Part shown: positions 17,423-26,295 of the stretch, one piece after another | Numbering within the stretch: position 1 is the first letter of the stretch | Layout: each line of letters begins with the position of its first letter | DNA from: Paraburkholderia ginsengisoli NBRC 100965 | Lineage (GTDB): Bacteria; Pseudomonadota; Gammaproteobacteria; Burkholderiales; Burkholderiaceae | Assembly: GCF_000739735.1 (NCBI RefSeq) | Contig: NZ_BBJF01000011.1 | Span: forward strand, 248,001 to 312,000 | DNA: 64,000 bases | Direction: 5' to 3' | Notes under the pieces: generated by a model | Database searches by the model: none | The model's input: only the letters and a program-made list of their open reading frames with translations | Told to the model about the DNA's origin: nothing | Made by a program: the position numbers and the translations under genes

Positions 17423-17784
17423 GACGTTTTGGGGATAATCTCGGCTTTTCCGGACGCGGTCCGTGGGAAGGCGGCGTGCTGCCGGATGAGCGCAAAGCCG
17501 GCACGCGAGGGTGCGGGCAACGTCCTGCATTATGACAGTGACGGCGTCCGGACGAGGGTCGAGCGGCGCGGGCGGATGATCTGGGCGGAAACGCCCTCAA
17601 TCAGTTCGGCCATGACGGCCGCAGCCGCGAACGGAACCACCGCGCAACCGCGGCCCGAAAGGCAACCGCAAACTTTGAAGACTCGATTAACCGCATAGCA
17701 GTATCAACCGCACAAGCCGCCCGGCACACACCGCGCCGGCTGTATGGCAAGCAACATCGCAACACAACAGGGACAAGACCACAG
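17423..17784. other. 362-bp divergent intergenic region rarA / NCS1 permease
   Basis: The region contains the promoters of rarA (minus) and the permease (plus). Thiamine-regulated CytX permeases often have a TPP riboswitch here, so the conserved CUGAGA and ACCUGA-type boxes were looked for. They are not present. A weak ribosome binding site (AGGGAC) is the only signal before the permease ATG. Confidence 0.4.
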
Positions 17785-19101
17785 ATGGCACAAGATCCAA
17801 TCGCCGGCGACGCCGGTTCCACCTACGCGCCGCTCACGCCGGTGCCCGATGCGCGTCGCGCATTCCGTACCGGCGACGCGTTCGCGCTCTGGTTCTCGCT
17901 CGGCATCGGCCTGCTGGTCGCGCAGGCCGGCGCGCTGCTGGTGCCGGGGCTGTCGCTGCCGCATGCGTTGCTCGCGATCGTGATCGGCAGCGTGATCGGC
18001 GTGGTGCTGCTCGCGCTGGCCGGCGTGATCGGCACGGACACGGGACTCGCGGCGATGTCGTCGCTGCGCCCCACGCTCGGCGTGCGCGGCGCGTCAGTGC
18101 CGGCGGTGCTGAACGCGGTGCAGCTGGTCGGCTGGGGTTCGTTCGAAGTGATCGTGATGCGCGATTCCGCCGACGCCCTCGCCAAGCAGGCATTCGGCCT
18201 CTCGATGCCGCTGATCTGGACAGTCGTGTTCGGCCTGCTCGCGACGCTGCTCGCGATCAGCGGTCCGCTGTCGTTCGTGCGGCGCTTTCTGCGCAAGTGG
18301 GGCATCTGGCTGCTGCTCGCGGGCGCGGTATGGCTCACGTGGAATCTGCTCGCGCGGCATAACCTGGCCGAGCTGATGCGCCGTCCGGGCACCGGCGAGA
18401 TGTCGTTCGGCGGCGCGATCGACCTGGTGGTGGCGATGCCGCTGTCGTGGCTACCGCTGATCGCCGACTACACCCGCTTCGGCCGACGCCCCGGCGAAAC
18501 CTTCCGCGGCACGCTGCTCGGCTATGGCATCGCGAACATCTGGTTTTACGCGCTCGGCGCGGTCTACGGTCTCGCGGCCGGCGGCGGCGATGCGTTGTTG
18601 ACCGGCGCGCTGGCTCAAGCCGGCGGCGGCCTCGCGCTGCTGCTGATCCTGATCGACGAAATCGACAACGCGTTCGCCGACATCCACTCAGCCGCGGTTT
18701 CGACGGGCACGTTCTGGACGCGCGGCAGCGTGCCGTTGCTGTCGGCGGCGTTCGGCGCGCTGTGCACGCTGATCGCGCTGCTCGTGCCGATGGCGAAGTA
18801 TCAGAACTTCCTGCTGCTGATCGGCTCGGTATTCGCGCCGCTGTTCGGCGTCGTGCTGATGGATCACTTCATCGTGCGCAAGCGCCGCATAGAAGCGGCC
18901 GTGCTCGCCGACGTGCGCGGTCGTTACGGCTTTTCGGGCGGCTGGCATCTGAGCGCGTTCATCGCGTGGGCGATTGGCATCGCGTCGTATCAGGTGATCA
19001 ATCAATGGCTGCCGAATCTCGGCGCGACCTTGCCGTCGCTCGCGATCGGCGCGCTGTGCTACTACGTGTTCGTGTCCGCTCGCAAGACGGCGTACGCGTA
19101 A
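17785..19101 (+). CDS. NCS1-family permease (CodB/CytX-like)
   Basis: The 438-residue protein has about 12 hydrophobic helices and the NCS1 pattern. FRTGDAFALWFSLGIGLLVAQ forms the first part, VQLVGWGSFEVIVMRD the TM3 region, and PLSWLPLIADYTRFGRRP the conserved loop with the nucleobase-site aromatic residues. NCS1 carriers import cytosine, hydroxymethylpyrimidine, allantoin or related N-heterocycles with H+ or Na+. It most resembles the CytX/CodB group. It is tail-to-tail with a ureohydrolase gene whose regulator is next door. Import of a guanidino or pyrimidine compound is therefore possible, but the substrate is unproven. Confidence 0.78.
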   Translation: MAQDPIAGDAGSTYAPLTPVPDARRAFRTGDAFALWFSLGIGLLVAQAGALLVPGLSLPHALLAIVIGSVIGVVLLALAGVIGTDTGLAAMSSLRPTLGVRGASVPAVLNAVQLVGWGSFEVIVMRDSADALAKQAFGLSMPLIWTVVFGLLATLLAISGPLSFVRRFLRKWGIWLLLAGAVWLTWNLLARHNLAELMRRPGTGEMSFGGAIDLVVAMPLSWLPLIADYTRFGRRPGETFRGTLLGYGIANIWFYALGAVYGLAAGGGDALLTGALAQAGGGLALLLILIDEIDNAFADIHSAAVSTGTFWTRGSVPLLSAAFGALCTLIALLVPMAKYQNFLLLIGSVFAPLFGVVLMDHFIVRKRRIEAAVLADVRGRYGFSGGWHLSAFIAWAIGIASYQVINQWLPNLGATLPSLAIGALCYYVFVSARKTAYA

Positions 19102-19136
19102 TGTTCTAGCGATACCGCCAGTCGGAAGAAAACGCG

Positions 19137-19163
19137 AAAAGGCCTGCAAATGCAGGCCTTTCC
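19137..19163. terminator. Bidirectional terminator between permease and ureohydrolase
   Basis: Arms GGCCTGCA (19141-19148) and TGCAGGCC (19151-19158) are flanked by AAAA on the left and TTTCCTT on the right. It serves the convergent genes on both strands. Confidence 0.85.
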
Positions 19164-19178
19164 TTATTGAGCGTCAGC

Positions 19179-20168
19179 TCACCGCGTGGAAGTCCGATAC
19201 TCGACACCCGGCAGCACGCACAGCAACTCGAACGCGAGATTTGCGCCGAGCAACGCGGTCGTGCCGAACGGATCGTACGGCGGCGCAACCTCGACCAGAT
19301 CGCAGCCGACGATGTTCAACCCGCGTGCGCCGCGAATGATCTCCAGCGCCTGCGGCACCGTCAGCCCCGCGATCTCCGGCGTGCCCGTGCCCGGCGCGAA
19401 GGCCGGATCGATCCCGTCGATATCGAACGTGATGTACACCGGGCCGTCGCCCATACGCTCGCGCACGCGCGCCATCAGCGGCGCGAGCGACTGGTTCCAG
19501 CACGCCTCGGCCTGCACGACTTCGAAGCCCTGATCGCGGCACCAGTCGAAGTCTTCCGCCGCGTAGCCGGTGCCGCGCAGACCAATCTGCACGACCCGCT
19601 CGCAATCGAGCAAGCCCTCTTCCACCGCGCGGCGAAACGGTGTGCCGTGCGCGATCTTCTCGCCCATCATCGTGTCGTTGACGTCGGCGTGCGCGTCGAC
19701 GTGAATCAGCCCGACCTTGCCGTGCTTGCGATGAATCGCACGCAGAATCGGCAGCGCGATCGTGTGATCGCCGCCGAGCGTGATGGGCTTGCAATCGTGC
19801 TGCAGGATTTCGTCGTACGCGGTTTCGATCCGGGCGATCGAATCGTGCAGGTTGTACGGATTGATCGCGACGTCGCCGAGATCGGCGACGCGCAGCGAGT
19901 CGAACGGCGCCGCGCGGGTCGCCATGTTGTACGGGCGCAGCAGCACCGATTCGCTGCGGATCTGGCGCGGCCCAAAACGCGCGCCGGTGCGGTTCGACGT
20001 GCCGAGATCGAATGGCACGCCGACGAAGCACGCGTCGAAGCCCGCGGCCGAACCGACGTTCGGCAGCCGCATCATCGTCGCGATGCCGCCGCAGCGGGGC
20101 ATCGCGTTGCCGGACAACGGCTGCGGCCGTTCGCCGGCTTCGGGGGAAATGAAGGAGGAAGTATTCAT
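19179..20168 (-). CDS. speB: Agmatinase-family ureohydrolase (agmatinase or guanidinobutyrase)
   Basis: The 329-residue protein has the full binuclear Mn ureohydrolase signature: GGDHT (first His), DAHAD, and DIDGIDPAFAPGTGTPE (final Asp ligands). It hydrolyses a guanidino group to urea plus an amine. Agmatinase (to putrescine) is the default annotation. However, the divergent LysR gene and a neighbouring permease recall the Pseudomonas gbu/gpu loci, where the enzyme is guanidinobutyrase or guanidinopropionase. Guanidine hydrolase is another relative. No arginine decarboxylase of the speA type is adjacent. The symbol speB is therefore by family only. Confidence 0.85.
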   Translation of the reverse strand: MNTSSFISPEAGERPQPLSGNAMPRCGGIATMMRLPNVGSAAGFDACFVGVPFDLGTSNRTGARFGPRQIRSESVLLRPYNMATRAAPFDSLRVADLGDVAINPYNLHDSIARIETAYDEILQHDCKPITLGGDHTIALPILRAIHRKHGKVGLIHVDAHADVNDTMMGEKIAHGTPFRRAVEEGLLDCERVVQIGLRGTGYAAEDFDWCRDQGFEVVQAEACWNQSLAPLMARVRERMGDGPVYITFDIDGIDPAFAPGTGTPEIAGLTVPQALEIIRGARGLNIVGCDLVEVAPPYDPFGTTALLGANLAFELLCVLPGVEYRTSTR

Positions 20169-20321
20169 CGTGGCTCGGCAATGAAAAGGCTACTGCGGGA
20201 CGCAGCGCTCGAAATCTGCGCAAACCGGCTGAAGACAAGCCTCGAAGCGACCCGCCTCGCCGGGAGAACTACGATTCTTGAGCCGATTCCACACAACTTA
20301 AATAGCGCCGCCGCACCCTTC

Positions 20322-20341
20322 ACATCGAGTTCTATCGATGT
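20322..20341. promoter_or_regulatory. Candidate LysR operator (inverted repeat)
   Basis: ACATCGA (20322-20328) and TCGATGT (20335-20341) form a perfect 7-bp inverted repeat with a 6-bp spacer. It ends 10 bp before the LysR ATG, in the 183-bp region shared with the divergent ureohydrolase. Its position suggests an autoregulatory or shared operator. Inference only. Confidence 0.4.
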
Positions 20342-20351
20342 ATGCTGAAGC

Positions 20352-21272
20352 ATGTTCTCCCAACTCACCGACCTCGACCTGCGGCTGATCCGCGTGTTTC
20401 TCGCCATCGTCGACGCGGGCGGCGTGTCGCCGGCCCAGGCGACGCTCAATATCGGCCAGTCGACCATCAGCACGCAGTTGGCGACGCTCGAAACGCGCCT
20501 CGGCTACCGGCTGTGCGAGCGCGGCCGCAGCGGCTTCAGCCTGACCGCGCGCGGCGAGCAGTTCATCGACGCCGCCCGCGCGCTGTTGTCGGCCGTCGAT
20601 ACGTTCGGCATGCAGGCGCGCAACGTGGGCCGCAAGCTGGTCGGCACGCTCGCGATCGGCATGATCGGCCACACGCCGGTATCGGCCAGCGCGCGCGTCA
20701 GCGACGCGATCGGCCGCTTTCGCGCGCGCGATCAGTCGGTGCGCTTTTCGATCCTCGTGCGCTCGCCGGGCGAGCTGGAAGAGTTGCTGCTCAATGGGCG
20801 GATTCAGGTGGGCATCGGCTATTTCTGGCACCGCGTGCCGTCGCTCGATTACACCGAGGTGTTCGCCGAGGACCAGTTCGCCTATTGCGCGAAAGGCCAC
20901 CCGCTGTTCGCGCAAGCCGGCGGCGTGTCGCCCGACGAGGCCGCGCAGCATGAATGGGCGTGGCGCAGTTATCCGTTGCCCGAAGCCGGGAGTTCGACCA
21001 CGCCGCAGAACGTCACGGCGGTGGCGGACAACATGGAAGCGGTCGCGATGCTGGTGCTGTCCGGGCATCACCTCGGCTATCTGCCGGGGCATTTCGCGGC
21101 GCCGTTCGTCGAGCAGGGACTGCTCGCCGCGTTGAATCCGGCCGCGATGCGCTACCGCGTCGCGTTTCATATGGTCACGCGGGCGCGCGAGCATCGAACG
21201 GAAATCGTCGACGCGTTTATCGACGATATGAAGGCCGCGCATGCAGTGCAGGTCCCGCAAGGGGACGCGTAG
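20352..21272 (+). CDS. LysR-type transcriptional regulator
   Basis: The 306-residue protein has an N-terminal winged helix-turn-helix (LRLIRVFLAIVDAGGVSPAQ, then LNIGQSTISTQLATLETRLG, about residues 9-48). A LysR effector-binding domain from about residue 90 follows. It is divergently transcribed from the ureohydrolase gene, the usual geometry for a LysR regulator and its target. The most economical hypothesis is that it activates the ureohydrolase, and perhaps the permease, in response to the guanidino substrate. It ends 52 bp before a strong terminator. Confidence 0.87.
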   Translation: MFSQLTDLDLRLIRVFLAIVDAGGVSPAQATLNIGQSTISTQLATLETRLGYRLCERGRSGFSLTARGEQFIDAARALLSAVDTFGMQARNVGRKLVGTLAIGMIGHTPVSASARVSDAIGRFRARDQSVRFSILVRSPGELEELLLNGRIQVGIGYFWHRVPSLDYTEVFAEDQFAYCAKGHPLFAQAGGVSPDEAAQHEWAWRSYPLPEAGSSTTPQNVTAVADNMEAVAMLVLSGHHLGYLPGHFAAPFVEQGLLAALNPAAMRYRVAFHMVTRAREHRTEIVDAFIDDMKAAHAVQVPQGDA

Positions 21273-21324
21273 CGCGCTACCACGCGCTTTCGACAAGCGC
21301 CTTTTTGCGCAGGCACCCGGCCAC

Positions 21325-21354
21325 AAAAAAGCCGCGCTCGAAGCGCGGCTTTTT
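21325..21354. terminator. Bidirectional terminator LysR / lolA
   Basis: GCCGCGCT (21331-21338) and AGCGCGGC (21342-21349) with a CGA loop are flanked by AAAAAA and TTTTT. It ends both the LysR (plus) and lolA (minus) transcripts. Confidence 0.92.
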
Positions 21355-21393
21355 CGTCGACTGCTGCCTGCAGAGCTACGGCAACCAGCAGGC

Positions 21394-22128
21394 TTACCCG
21401 TTGATCACATCCGCGCCCTTCGGCACCGTGAACTTGAACGCATCGGCGGGCAGCGACGGGTTCTTCTGGATGTTCGAGAACGTCAGCAGCGTCACGTTGC
21501 CGAATACGTCGTGCAATTCCATCGCTTCGAGATTGCCGTCCTTGAAGCCGATACCGACGCGTTGAAACTGCGTGTCCTTCGCCTTCGGCGTCAGTTCGAG
21601 CCAGTCGATCCCGGCCTTCACGCCCGCGTCGCGCAGCGTGAAGTTCTTGTCGAGATCGTTGCTGCCGAACAGGATCGCCGCCGGGCTCGCGCCGAGCGCG
21701 CCGCCGAGCGCGCGCACCGTCACCTGATTCAAGTCCTTGTCGTACACGTAGAGCTTGTCGCCGTCCGCCTGCAATAGTTGCGCATAGGGCTTCTCGTATT
21801 GCCAGATGAACTTGCCCGGACGCGCGAACGTAAAGGTGCCGCTCGACGTGCCGGTCTTGCCCGCGCCGCCGGTGGACAGCGCGCCGCTCGCGCCCTGGGC
21901 CTTGCTCGGCGCGCGGACTTCCTGCTGAACGAAGGTGCCGCGCGCCGAATGCACTTGCGCGACGAACGCCTTCAGTTGCTCGGTGCCGCTCGCGAACGCG
22001 TGCGTCGCGACGAGCATCGACGCGCCGATCGCCACACTGCCGACGCTACGCACGACGGTCCGCGCGAGTTGGCCGAAGCGGCTGGCTTGAGCACTCTGTC
22101 GAGCGCGCTGCTGCGCGAATAGCTGCAT
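21394..22128 (-). CDS. lolA: Outer-membrane lipoprotein carrier protein LolA
   Basis: The 244-residue protein has a long basic N-region (about 30 residues, MQLFAQQRARQ...) before the hydrophobic signal core ASMLVATHAFA. It then has LolA motifs: LKAFVAQVHSARGTFVQQ, GTFTFARPGKFIWQYEKPYAQLLQADGDKLYVYD and ELHDVFGNVTLLTFSNIQ. LolA ferries lipoproteins through the periplasm from LolCDE to LolB. Relative to E. coli it carries a Gly/Ser/Thr/Ala insertion (about 72-96) between the first two strands. The strong ribosome binding site AAGGGAG fixes the start at 22128. It follows ftsK, as in E. coli. Confidence 0.93.
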   Translation of the reverse strand: MQLFAQQRARQSAQASRFGQLARTVVRSVGSVAIGASMLVATHAFASGTEQLKAFVAQVHSARGTFVQQEVRAPSKAQGASGALSTGGAGKTGTSSGTFTFARPGKFIWQYEKPYAQLLQADGDKLYVYDKDLNQVTVRALGGALGASPAAILFGSNDLDKNFTLRDAGVKAGIDWLELTPKAKDTQFQRVGIGFKDGNLEAMELHDVFGNVTLLTFSNIQKNPSLPADAFKFTVPKGADVING

Positions 22129-22240
22129 GTGTTTTTCTCCCTTGATTGAATTCGATGGGCGCGGCGGCCGATGCGCAGACGGCGCCCAGGACCGCGCGCC
22201 GGATAGCGACCGCGCCTCGTGGCGCGACGAACGCGACGGC

Positions 22241-24550
22241 TTACTCCGCTTCCCGCGCCGGCGCGAGAATCTCGCGATTCCCGTTCGACGACATCGCCGA
22301 CACCACGCCCGAGTTCTCCATCTGCTCGAGCAAACGCGCGGCCCGGTTATAGCCGATGCGCAAATGCCGCTGCACCAGCGAGATCGACGCGCGGCGGTTC
22401 TTCAGCACCACGTCGACCGCCTGGTCGTACAGCGGGTCCGACTCGCCGTCGGCCGATCCGGTTCCCCCCGCCGAGCCTTCGTCGCCCTCGCCGGTCACGC
22501 CGCCTTCGAGGATGCCCTCGATGTAGTTCGGCTCGCCCTGCTCCTTGAGTTTGTCGACGACGCGATGCACCTCTTCGTCCGACACGAACGCGCCGTGCAC
22601 CCGCACCGGCAAGCCGCTGCCAGGCGGCAGATAGAGCATGTCGCCCATGCCGAGCAGCGATTCCGCGCCCTGCTGGTCGAGAATCGTGCGCGAGTCGATC
22701 TTCGACGACACCTGGAAGGCCATCCGCGTCGGCACGTTGGCCTTGATCAGGCCGGTGATCACGTCCACCGACGGACGCTGAGTCGCGAGAATCAGATGGA
22801 TGCCGGCCGCGCGCGCCTTCTGCGCGATCCGCGCGATCAGCTCTTCGACTTTCTTGCCGACTACCATCATCAGGTCGGCCAGCTCGTCGATCACGACGAC
22901 GATGTTCGGCAGACGCGTGAGCGGCTCCGGCTCATCCGGCGTGAGGCTGAACGGATTCGGCAGCTTCTCTTCGCGCTTGGCCGCTTCGTCGATCTTGTTG
23001 TTGTAGCCGGCGAGATTGCGCACGCCGAGCTTGCTCATCAGCTTGTAGCGGCGCTCCATTTCGGCGACCGCCCAGTTCAGCGCGTGGCCCGCCTGGCGCA
23101 TGTCCGTGACGACCGGACACAGCAGATGCGGAATGCCTTCATAGACGCTCATTTCGAGCATCTTCGGATCGATCAGGATCATGCGGACCTGCTCGGCGCT
23201 CGCCTTGTAGAGCAGCGACAGGATCATCGCGTTGATGCCGACCGACTTGCCCGAACCGGTCGTACCCGCGACCAGCAAGTGAGGCATCTTCGCGAGGTCG
23301 GCGCACACCGGCTTGCCGCCGATATCCTTGCCCAGACCCATGGTCAGCGGCGACGCGGCGTCCGCATAGACCGCCGAGCCGAGAATCTCCGACAGGCTCA
23401 CCGTCTGGCGGCGCTGGTTCGGCAACTCCAGCGCCATGAAATTCTTGCCCGGAATCGTTTCGACCACGCGGATCGACACGAGCGACAGCGAACGCGCGAG
23501 GTCCTTCGCCAGATTGACGATCTGGCTGCCCTTCACGCCCGTGGCCGGCTCGATTTCATAGCGCGTGACGACCGGCCCCGGATAAGCCGCGACCACGCTC
23601 ACTTCGACGCCGAAGTCCTTGAGCTTTTTCTCGATCAGGCGCGACGTGAATTCAAGCGTATCGGCGGAGATGGATTCCTGCGCGGCGGGCGCGGGGTCGA
23701 GCAAAGAGATGGGCGGCAACGTGGAGTCGCCGGGCAGGTCGGTGAAGAGCGGCACTTGCCGTTCCTTCTCGACGCGCTCCGATTTGGCCGGCGTGACGAC
23801 CGGCGGCACGATCATCACCGGCTCGTGTTCCTCGATCCGCACGCGGCCTTTCTCGACCTTGCCTTCGCGCTTGACCGCCGCCGCTTCGCCGAGCTTGCGG
23901 TCGCGGCCGGCCTCGCGGCGCAGCTTCGCGAACGTCACCGCGGAAATGATCGACTCGCCGACCTTCTCCGACACCGACAGCCACGAAAACCGGAAGTACA
24001 GCGACAAGCCGATCGCAAGCGCGATCAGCAGCGCGAGCGTGCCGCCCGTGAAGCCCAGCGCATGCGACACGCCGCGCGCGACCGCCTCGCCGACCACCCC
24101 GCCCGGCGCGCGCGGCAACTGCACCTTGAGCGACCACATGCGCAGCGCCTCGATGCCGTTGCACGTGAGCAGCACGAGCATGAACGCGAACGCGTCCGCG
24201 AGCCAGCTCACGCCGCGCGGCTCGTCGTCCTCCCCGTCTTCGTGTCGGGTGATGCGCTTGTAGTTGCGGGAAATGTGGCGGCCGAGCAGCACGATCCACC
24301 AGTACGCGGACAGCCCGAACAGCAGCAGCAGGATGTCCGAAGTCCACGCGCCGACGCGGCCCGCCCAGTTGGAAATATGGTCTACCTGCGCGGCATGGGT
24401 CCAGCTCGGGTCGTGTCTGCTGTAGCTGACGAGCGCCATGAGCAGGAATACGCCGAGCGCCACCTGCAGGATCCAGCGGATTTCGGTGAAAAGGCGCGAC
24501 ATGCGGTGCGGCAACGCCTGCGCGCTCGCGGAATAGGGAGCTTTTGCCAT
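22241..24550 (-). CDS. ftsK: DNA translocase FtsK
   Basis: The start MAKAPYSASAQALPHRM (ATG 24550, AGGA ribosome binding site) gives 769 residues. Four or five membrane segments span about 25-190. A short charged linker follows, then the RecA-type motor with Walker A GTTGSGKSV (about 424-433) and Walker B VVVIDELADLMMV (about 549-560). The C-terminal gamma winged helix (ASISLVQRHLRIGYNRAARL, final 65 residues) reads KOPS. FtsK pumps chromosome dimers at the septum and activates XerCD. This is the short-linker form common outside enterobacteria. An upstream extension of the frame is Arg-rich and rejected. Confidence 0.96.
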   Translation of the reverse strand: MAKAPYSASAQALPHRMSRLFTEIRWILQVALGVFLLMALVSYSRHDPSWTHAAQVDHISNWAGRVGAWTSDILLLLFGLSAYWWIVLLGRHISRNYKRITRHEDGEDDEPRGVSWLADAFAFMLVLLTCNGIEALRMWSLKVQLPRAPGGVVGEAVARGVSHALGFTGGTLALLIALAIGLSLYFRFSWLSVSEKVGESIISAVTFAKLRREAGRDRKLGEAAAVKREGKVEKGRVRIEEHEPVMIVPPVVTPAKSERVEKERQVPLFTDLPGDSTLPPISLLDPAPAAQESISADTLEFTSRLIEKKLKDFGVEVSVVAAYPGPVVTRYEIEPATGVKGSQIVNLAKDLARSLSLVSIRVVETIPGKNFMALELPNQRRQTVSLSEILGSAVYADAASPLTMGLGKDIGGKPVCADLAKMPHLLVAGTTGSGKSVGINAMILSLLYKASAEQVRMILIDPKMLEMSVYEGIPHLLCPVVTDMRQAGHALNWAVAEMERRYKLMSKLGVRNLAGYNNKIDEAAKREEKLPNPFSLTPDEPEPLTRLPNIVVVIDELADLMMVVGKKVEELIARIAQKARAAGIHLILATQRPSVDVITGLIKANVPTRMAFQVSSKIDSRTILDQQGAESLLGMGDMLYLPPGSGLPVRVHGAFVSDEEVHRVVDKLKEQGEPNYIEGILEGGVTGEGDEGSAGGTGSADGESDPLYDQAVDVVLKNRRASISLVQRHLRIGYNRAARLLEQMENSGVVSAMSSNGNREILAPAREAE

Positions 24551-24898
24551 TGATCCTGTTGCGTGGGTAGCCGGTTGCCGACCGGAACGCGGCCAGAGCC
24601 TCGCCCAGCGTGGCTTCGGGTCCGATCCCGGCGACCGGCAACTTCGATCGGGCCTATTGTAAACGCAGTGCCCCGCGCAAGGCTGTAAATGACGGTAACT
24701 TGGCCGATTGGCCACAGAGCGGCGGTCCCGGCGGCGTCCCGCGAGCGCGCGCCGCACACCTATCGCGGCGATCGGAAAGCTTCATGGAGCAGCCGCGCGC
24801 CCCGCCCTTTATAATGCCGGACTGGCACCCATCTACAGTTTCAGCTTAAGTCGCACGGCCTCGCATGGGCGAGCCCGGCGCCGTATAAGGATTCAATC
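24551..24898. other. 348-bp divergent region ftsK / trxB with trxB promoter
   Basis: The region carries a perfect -10 TATAAT at 24810-24815, about 84 bp upstream of the trxB ATG. No good -35 is found at 16-18 bp spacing. E. coli has lrp at this position between trxB and ftsK, and no lrp is present here. Confidence 0.5.
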
Positions 24899-25900
24899 AT
24901 GCCCGCAACTTCAACGAAACACGCCAAGGTTCTGATTCTCGGTTCCGGTCCCGCCGGCTACACGGCAGCGGTCTACGCGGCGCGCGCCAATCTGCAGCCG
25001 GTGCTCGTCACGGGTCTCGCCCAAGGCGGCCAACTGATGACCACGACCGACGTCGAGAACTGGCCCGCCGACGCCAACGGCGTGCAAGGACCGGAACTGA
25101 TGGCGCGCTTCCTGGAGCACGCCGAGCGCTTCAACACCGAAATCATCTTCGACCACATCCACACGGCCAAGCTGGATGAGAAGCCGATTCGCCTGATCGG
25201 CGATTCGGGCGAATACACCTGCGACTCGCTGATCATCTCGACTGGCGCATCGGCGCAATACCTCGGCCTGCCGTCCGAAGAAGCATTCATGGGCAAAGGC
25301 GTGTCGGCCTGCGCGACCTGCGACGGCTTCTTCTACAAGCAGCAGCACGTGGCCGTGATCGGCGGCGGCAATACCGCGGTCGAAGAAGCGCTGTACCTGT
25401 CGGGCATCGCGAAGAAAGTGACCGTGATCCATCGCCGCGACAAGTTCCGCGCGGAGCCGATCCTGATCGACCGTCTGCTCGCGAAGGAAAAGGAAGGCCT
25501 CGTCGAGATCAAGTGGAACCACACGCTCGACGAAGTGACCGGCGATCAATCCGGCGTGACCGGCCTGCGCGTCAAGCACACGCAGACCGGCGAAACCACC
25601 GACATCGCGTTGCAGGGCCTGTTCGTCGCGATCGGCCACAAGCCGAACACGGATATTTTTGCGGGTCAACTGGAGATGAAGAACGGCTACATCATCACCA
25701 AGGGCGGCCTGAACGGCTTCGCGACCGCCACCAGCGTGCCGGGCGTGTTCGCCGCGGGCGACGTGCAGGACCACGTGTACCGTCAGGCGATCACCAGCGC
25801 GGGCACCGGCTGTATGGCCGCCCTGGACGCGCAGCGCTATCTGGAAACCATCAACGAGATGGCCGGCGAGCATGCGATGAGCCAGGAAGCCGAGCGTTGA
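24899..25900 (+). CDS. trxB: Thioredoxin reductase
   Basis: The 333-residue flavoenzyme has the FAD motif LGSGPAG (14-20), the redox-active CATC (Cys138-Cys141, in SACATCDGFF) and the NADPH motif GGGNTA (155-160). The C-terminal FAD site is GVFAAGDVQDHVYRQAITS. It reduces thioredoxin with NADPH in the cytosol. It is divergent from ftsK-lolA, and the trxB/ftsK proximity is shared with E. coli. A hairpin terminator follows 76 bp after the stop codon. Confidence 0.96.
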   Translation: MPATSTKHAKVLILGSGPAGYTAAVYAARANLQPVLVTGLAQGGQLMTTTDVENWPADANGVQGPELMARFLEHAERFNTEIIFDHIHTAKLDEKPIRLIGDSGEYTCDSLIISTGASAQYLGLPSEEAFMGKGVSACATCDGFFYKQQHVAVIGGGNTAVEEALYLSGIAKKVTVIHRRDKFRAEPILIDRLLAKEKEGLVEIKWNHTLDEVTGDQSGVTGLRVKHTQTGETTDIALQGLFVAIGHKPNTDIFAGQLEMKNGYIITKGGLNGFATATSVPGVFAAGDVQDHVYRQAITSAGTGCMAALDAQRYLETINEMAGEHAMSQEAER

Positions 25901-25976
25901 TCGGCGGCGCTGGACGGCGACGTTTGGCGCGACGGTAAAATGGCGGCTGGGTTTGACCCGGCCGCTTGCTTGAGAG

Positions 25977-26009
25977 AAGGCCGCGGCTGAAAAGCCGGCG
26001 GCCTTTTTT
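25977..26009 (+). terminator. Intrinsic terminator of trxB
   Basis: AAGGCCGCGGCT and AGCCGGCGGCCTT pair with one bulged G around a GAAA tetraloop, followed by a run of T's (26003-26009). Confidence 0.88.
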
Positions 26010-26295
26010 GTGTTCCGGCGCGGGAGGTTGCGTTGCGGGTTGCCTTTGCGCGGTTGCCTTTACGCGGTTGCCTTGTAGTCGCGCCACGCGTCTTTGCATC
26101 ACGCCCTGCGCAGCGTTTGCGCTGCACGTGTTTTGCATTGGCCGTGTTTGCGTTGCGCATTTGACGCCCACTTGCAACGCATCCGCCGCTCACTCGCTGC
26201 CGCGCACACCACCGCACCGTCAACCTCACTGCCCGTTTCGAAGCCGCTAAAAAACCGTCGCGCGACCGACCCACATTTCTGCGTGTACTACCGAT
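26010..26295. other. Intergenic region trxB-smr with short tandem repeat
   Basis: No gene is supported in this 286-bp stretch. It contains a 14-bp tandem repeat (26036-26077) and generally lower complexity (runs of TTGC, GCGTTTGC). The promoter of the Smr gene must lie here, but no clear -35/-10 pair was seen. Confidence 0.4.
26036..26077. repeat. 14-bp tandem repeat, three units
   Basis: GGTTGCCTT recurs at 26038-26046, 26052-26060 and 26066-26074, exactly 14 bp apart, within the near-identical unit CGCGGTTGCCTTTA. Confidence 0.75.

Noticed and set aside
17533..17784. TPP riboswitch before the CytX-like permease gene
   Set aside because: CytX genes often have one, but the conserved CUGAGA and ACCUGA-type segments are not present in this leader.
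22127..24553. 808-codon plus-strand frame opposite ftsK
   Set aside because: It is the complement of a strongly biased GC3 gene. It has no domain and no ribosome binding site.
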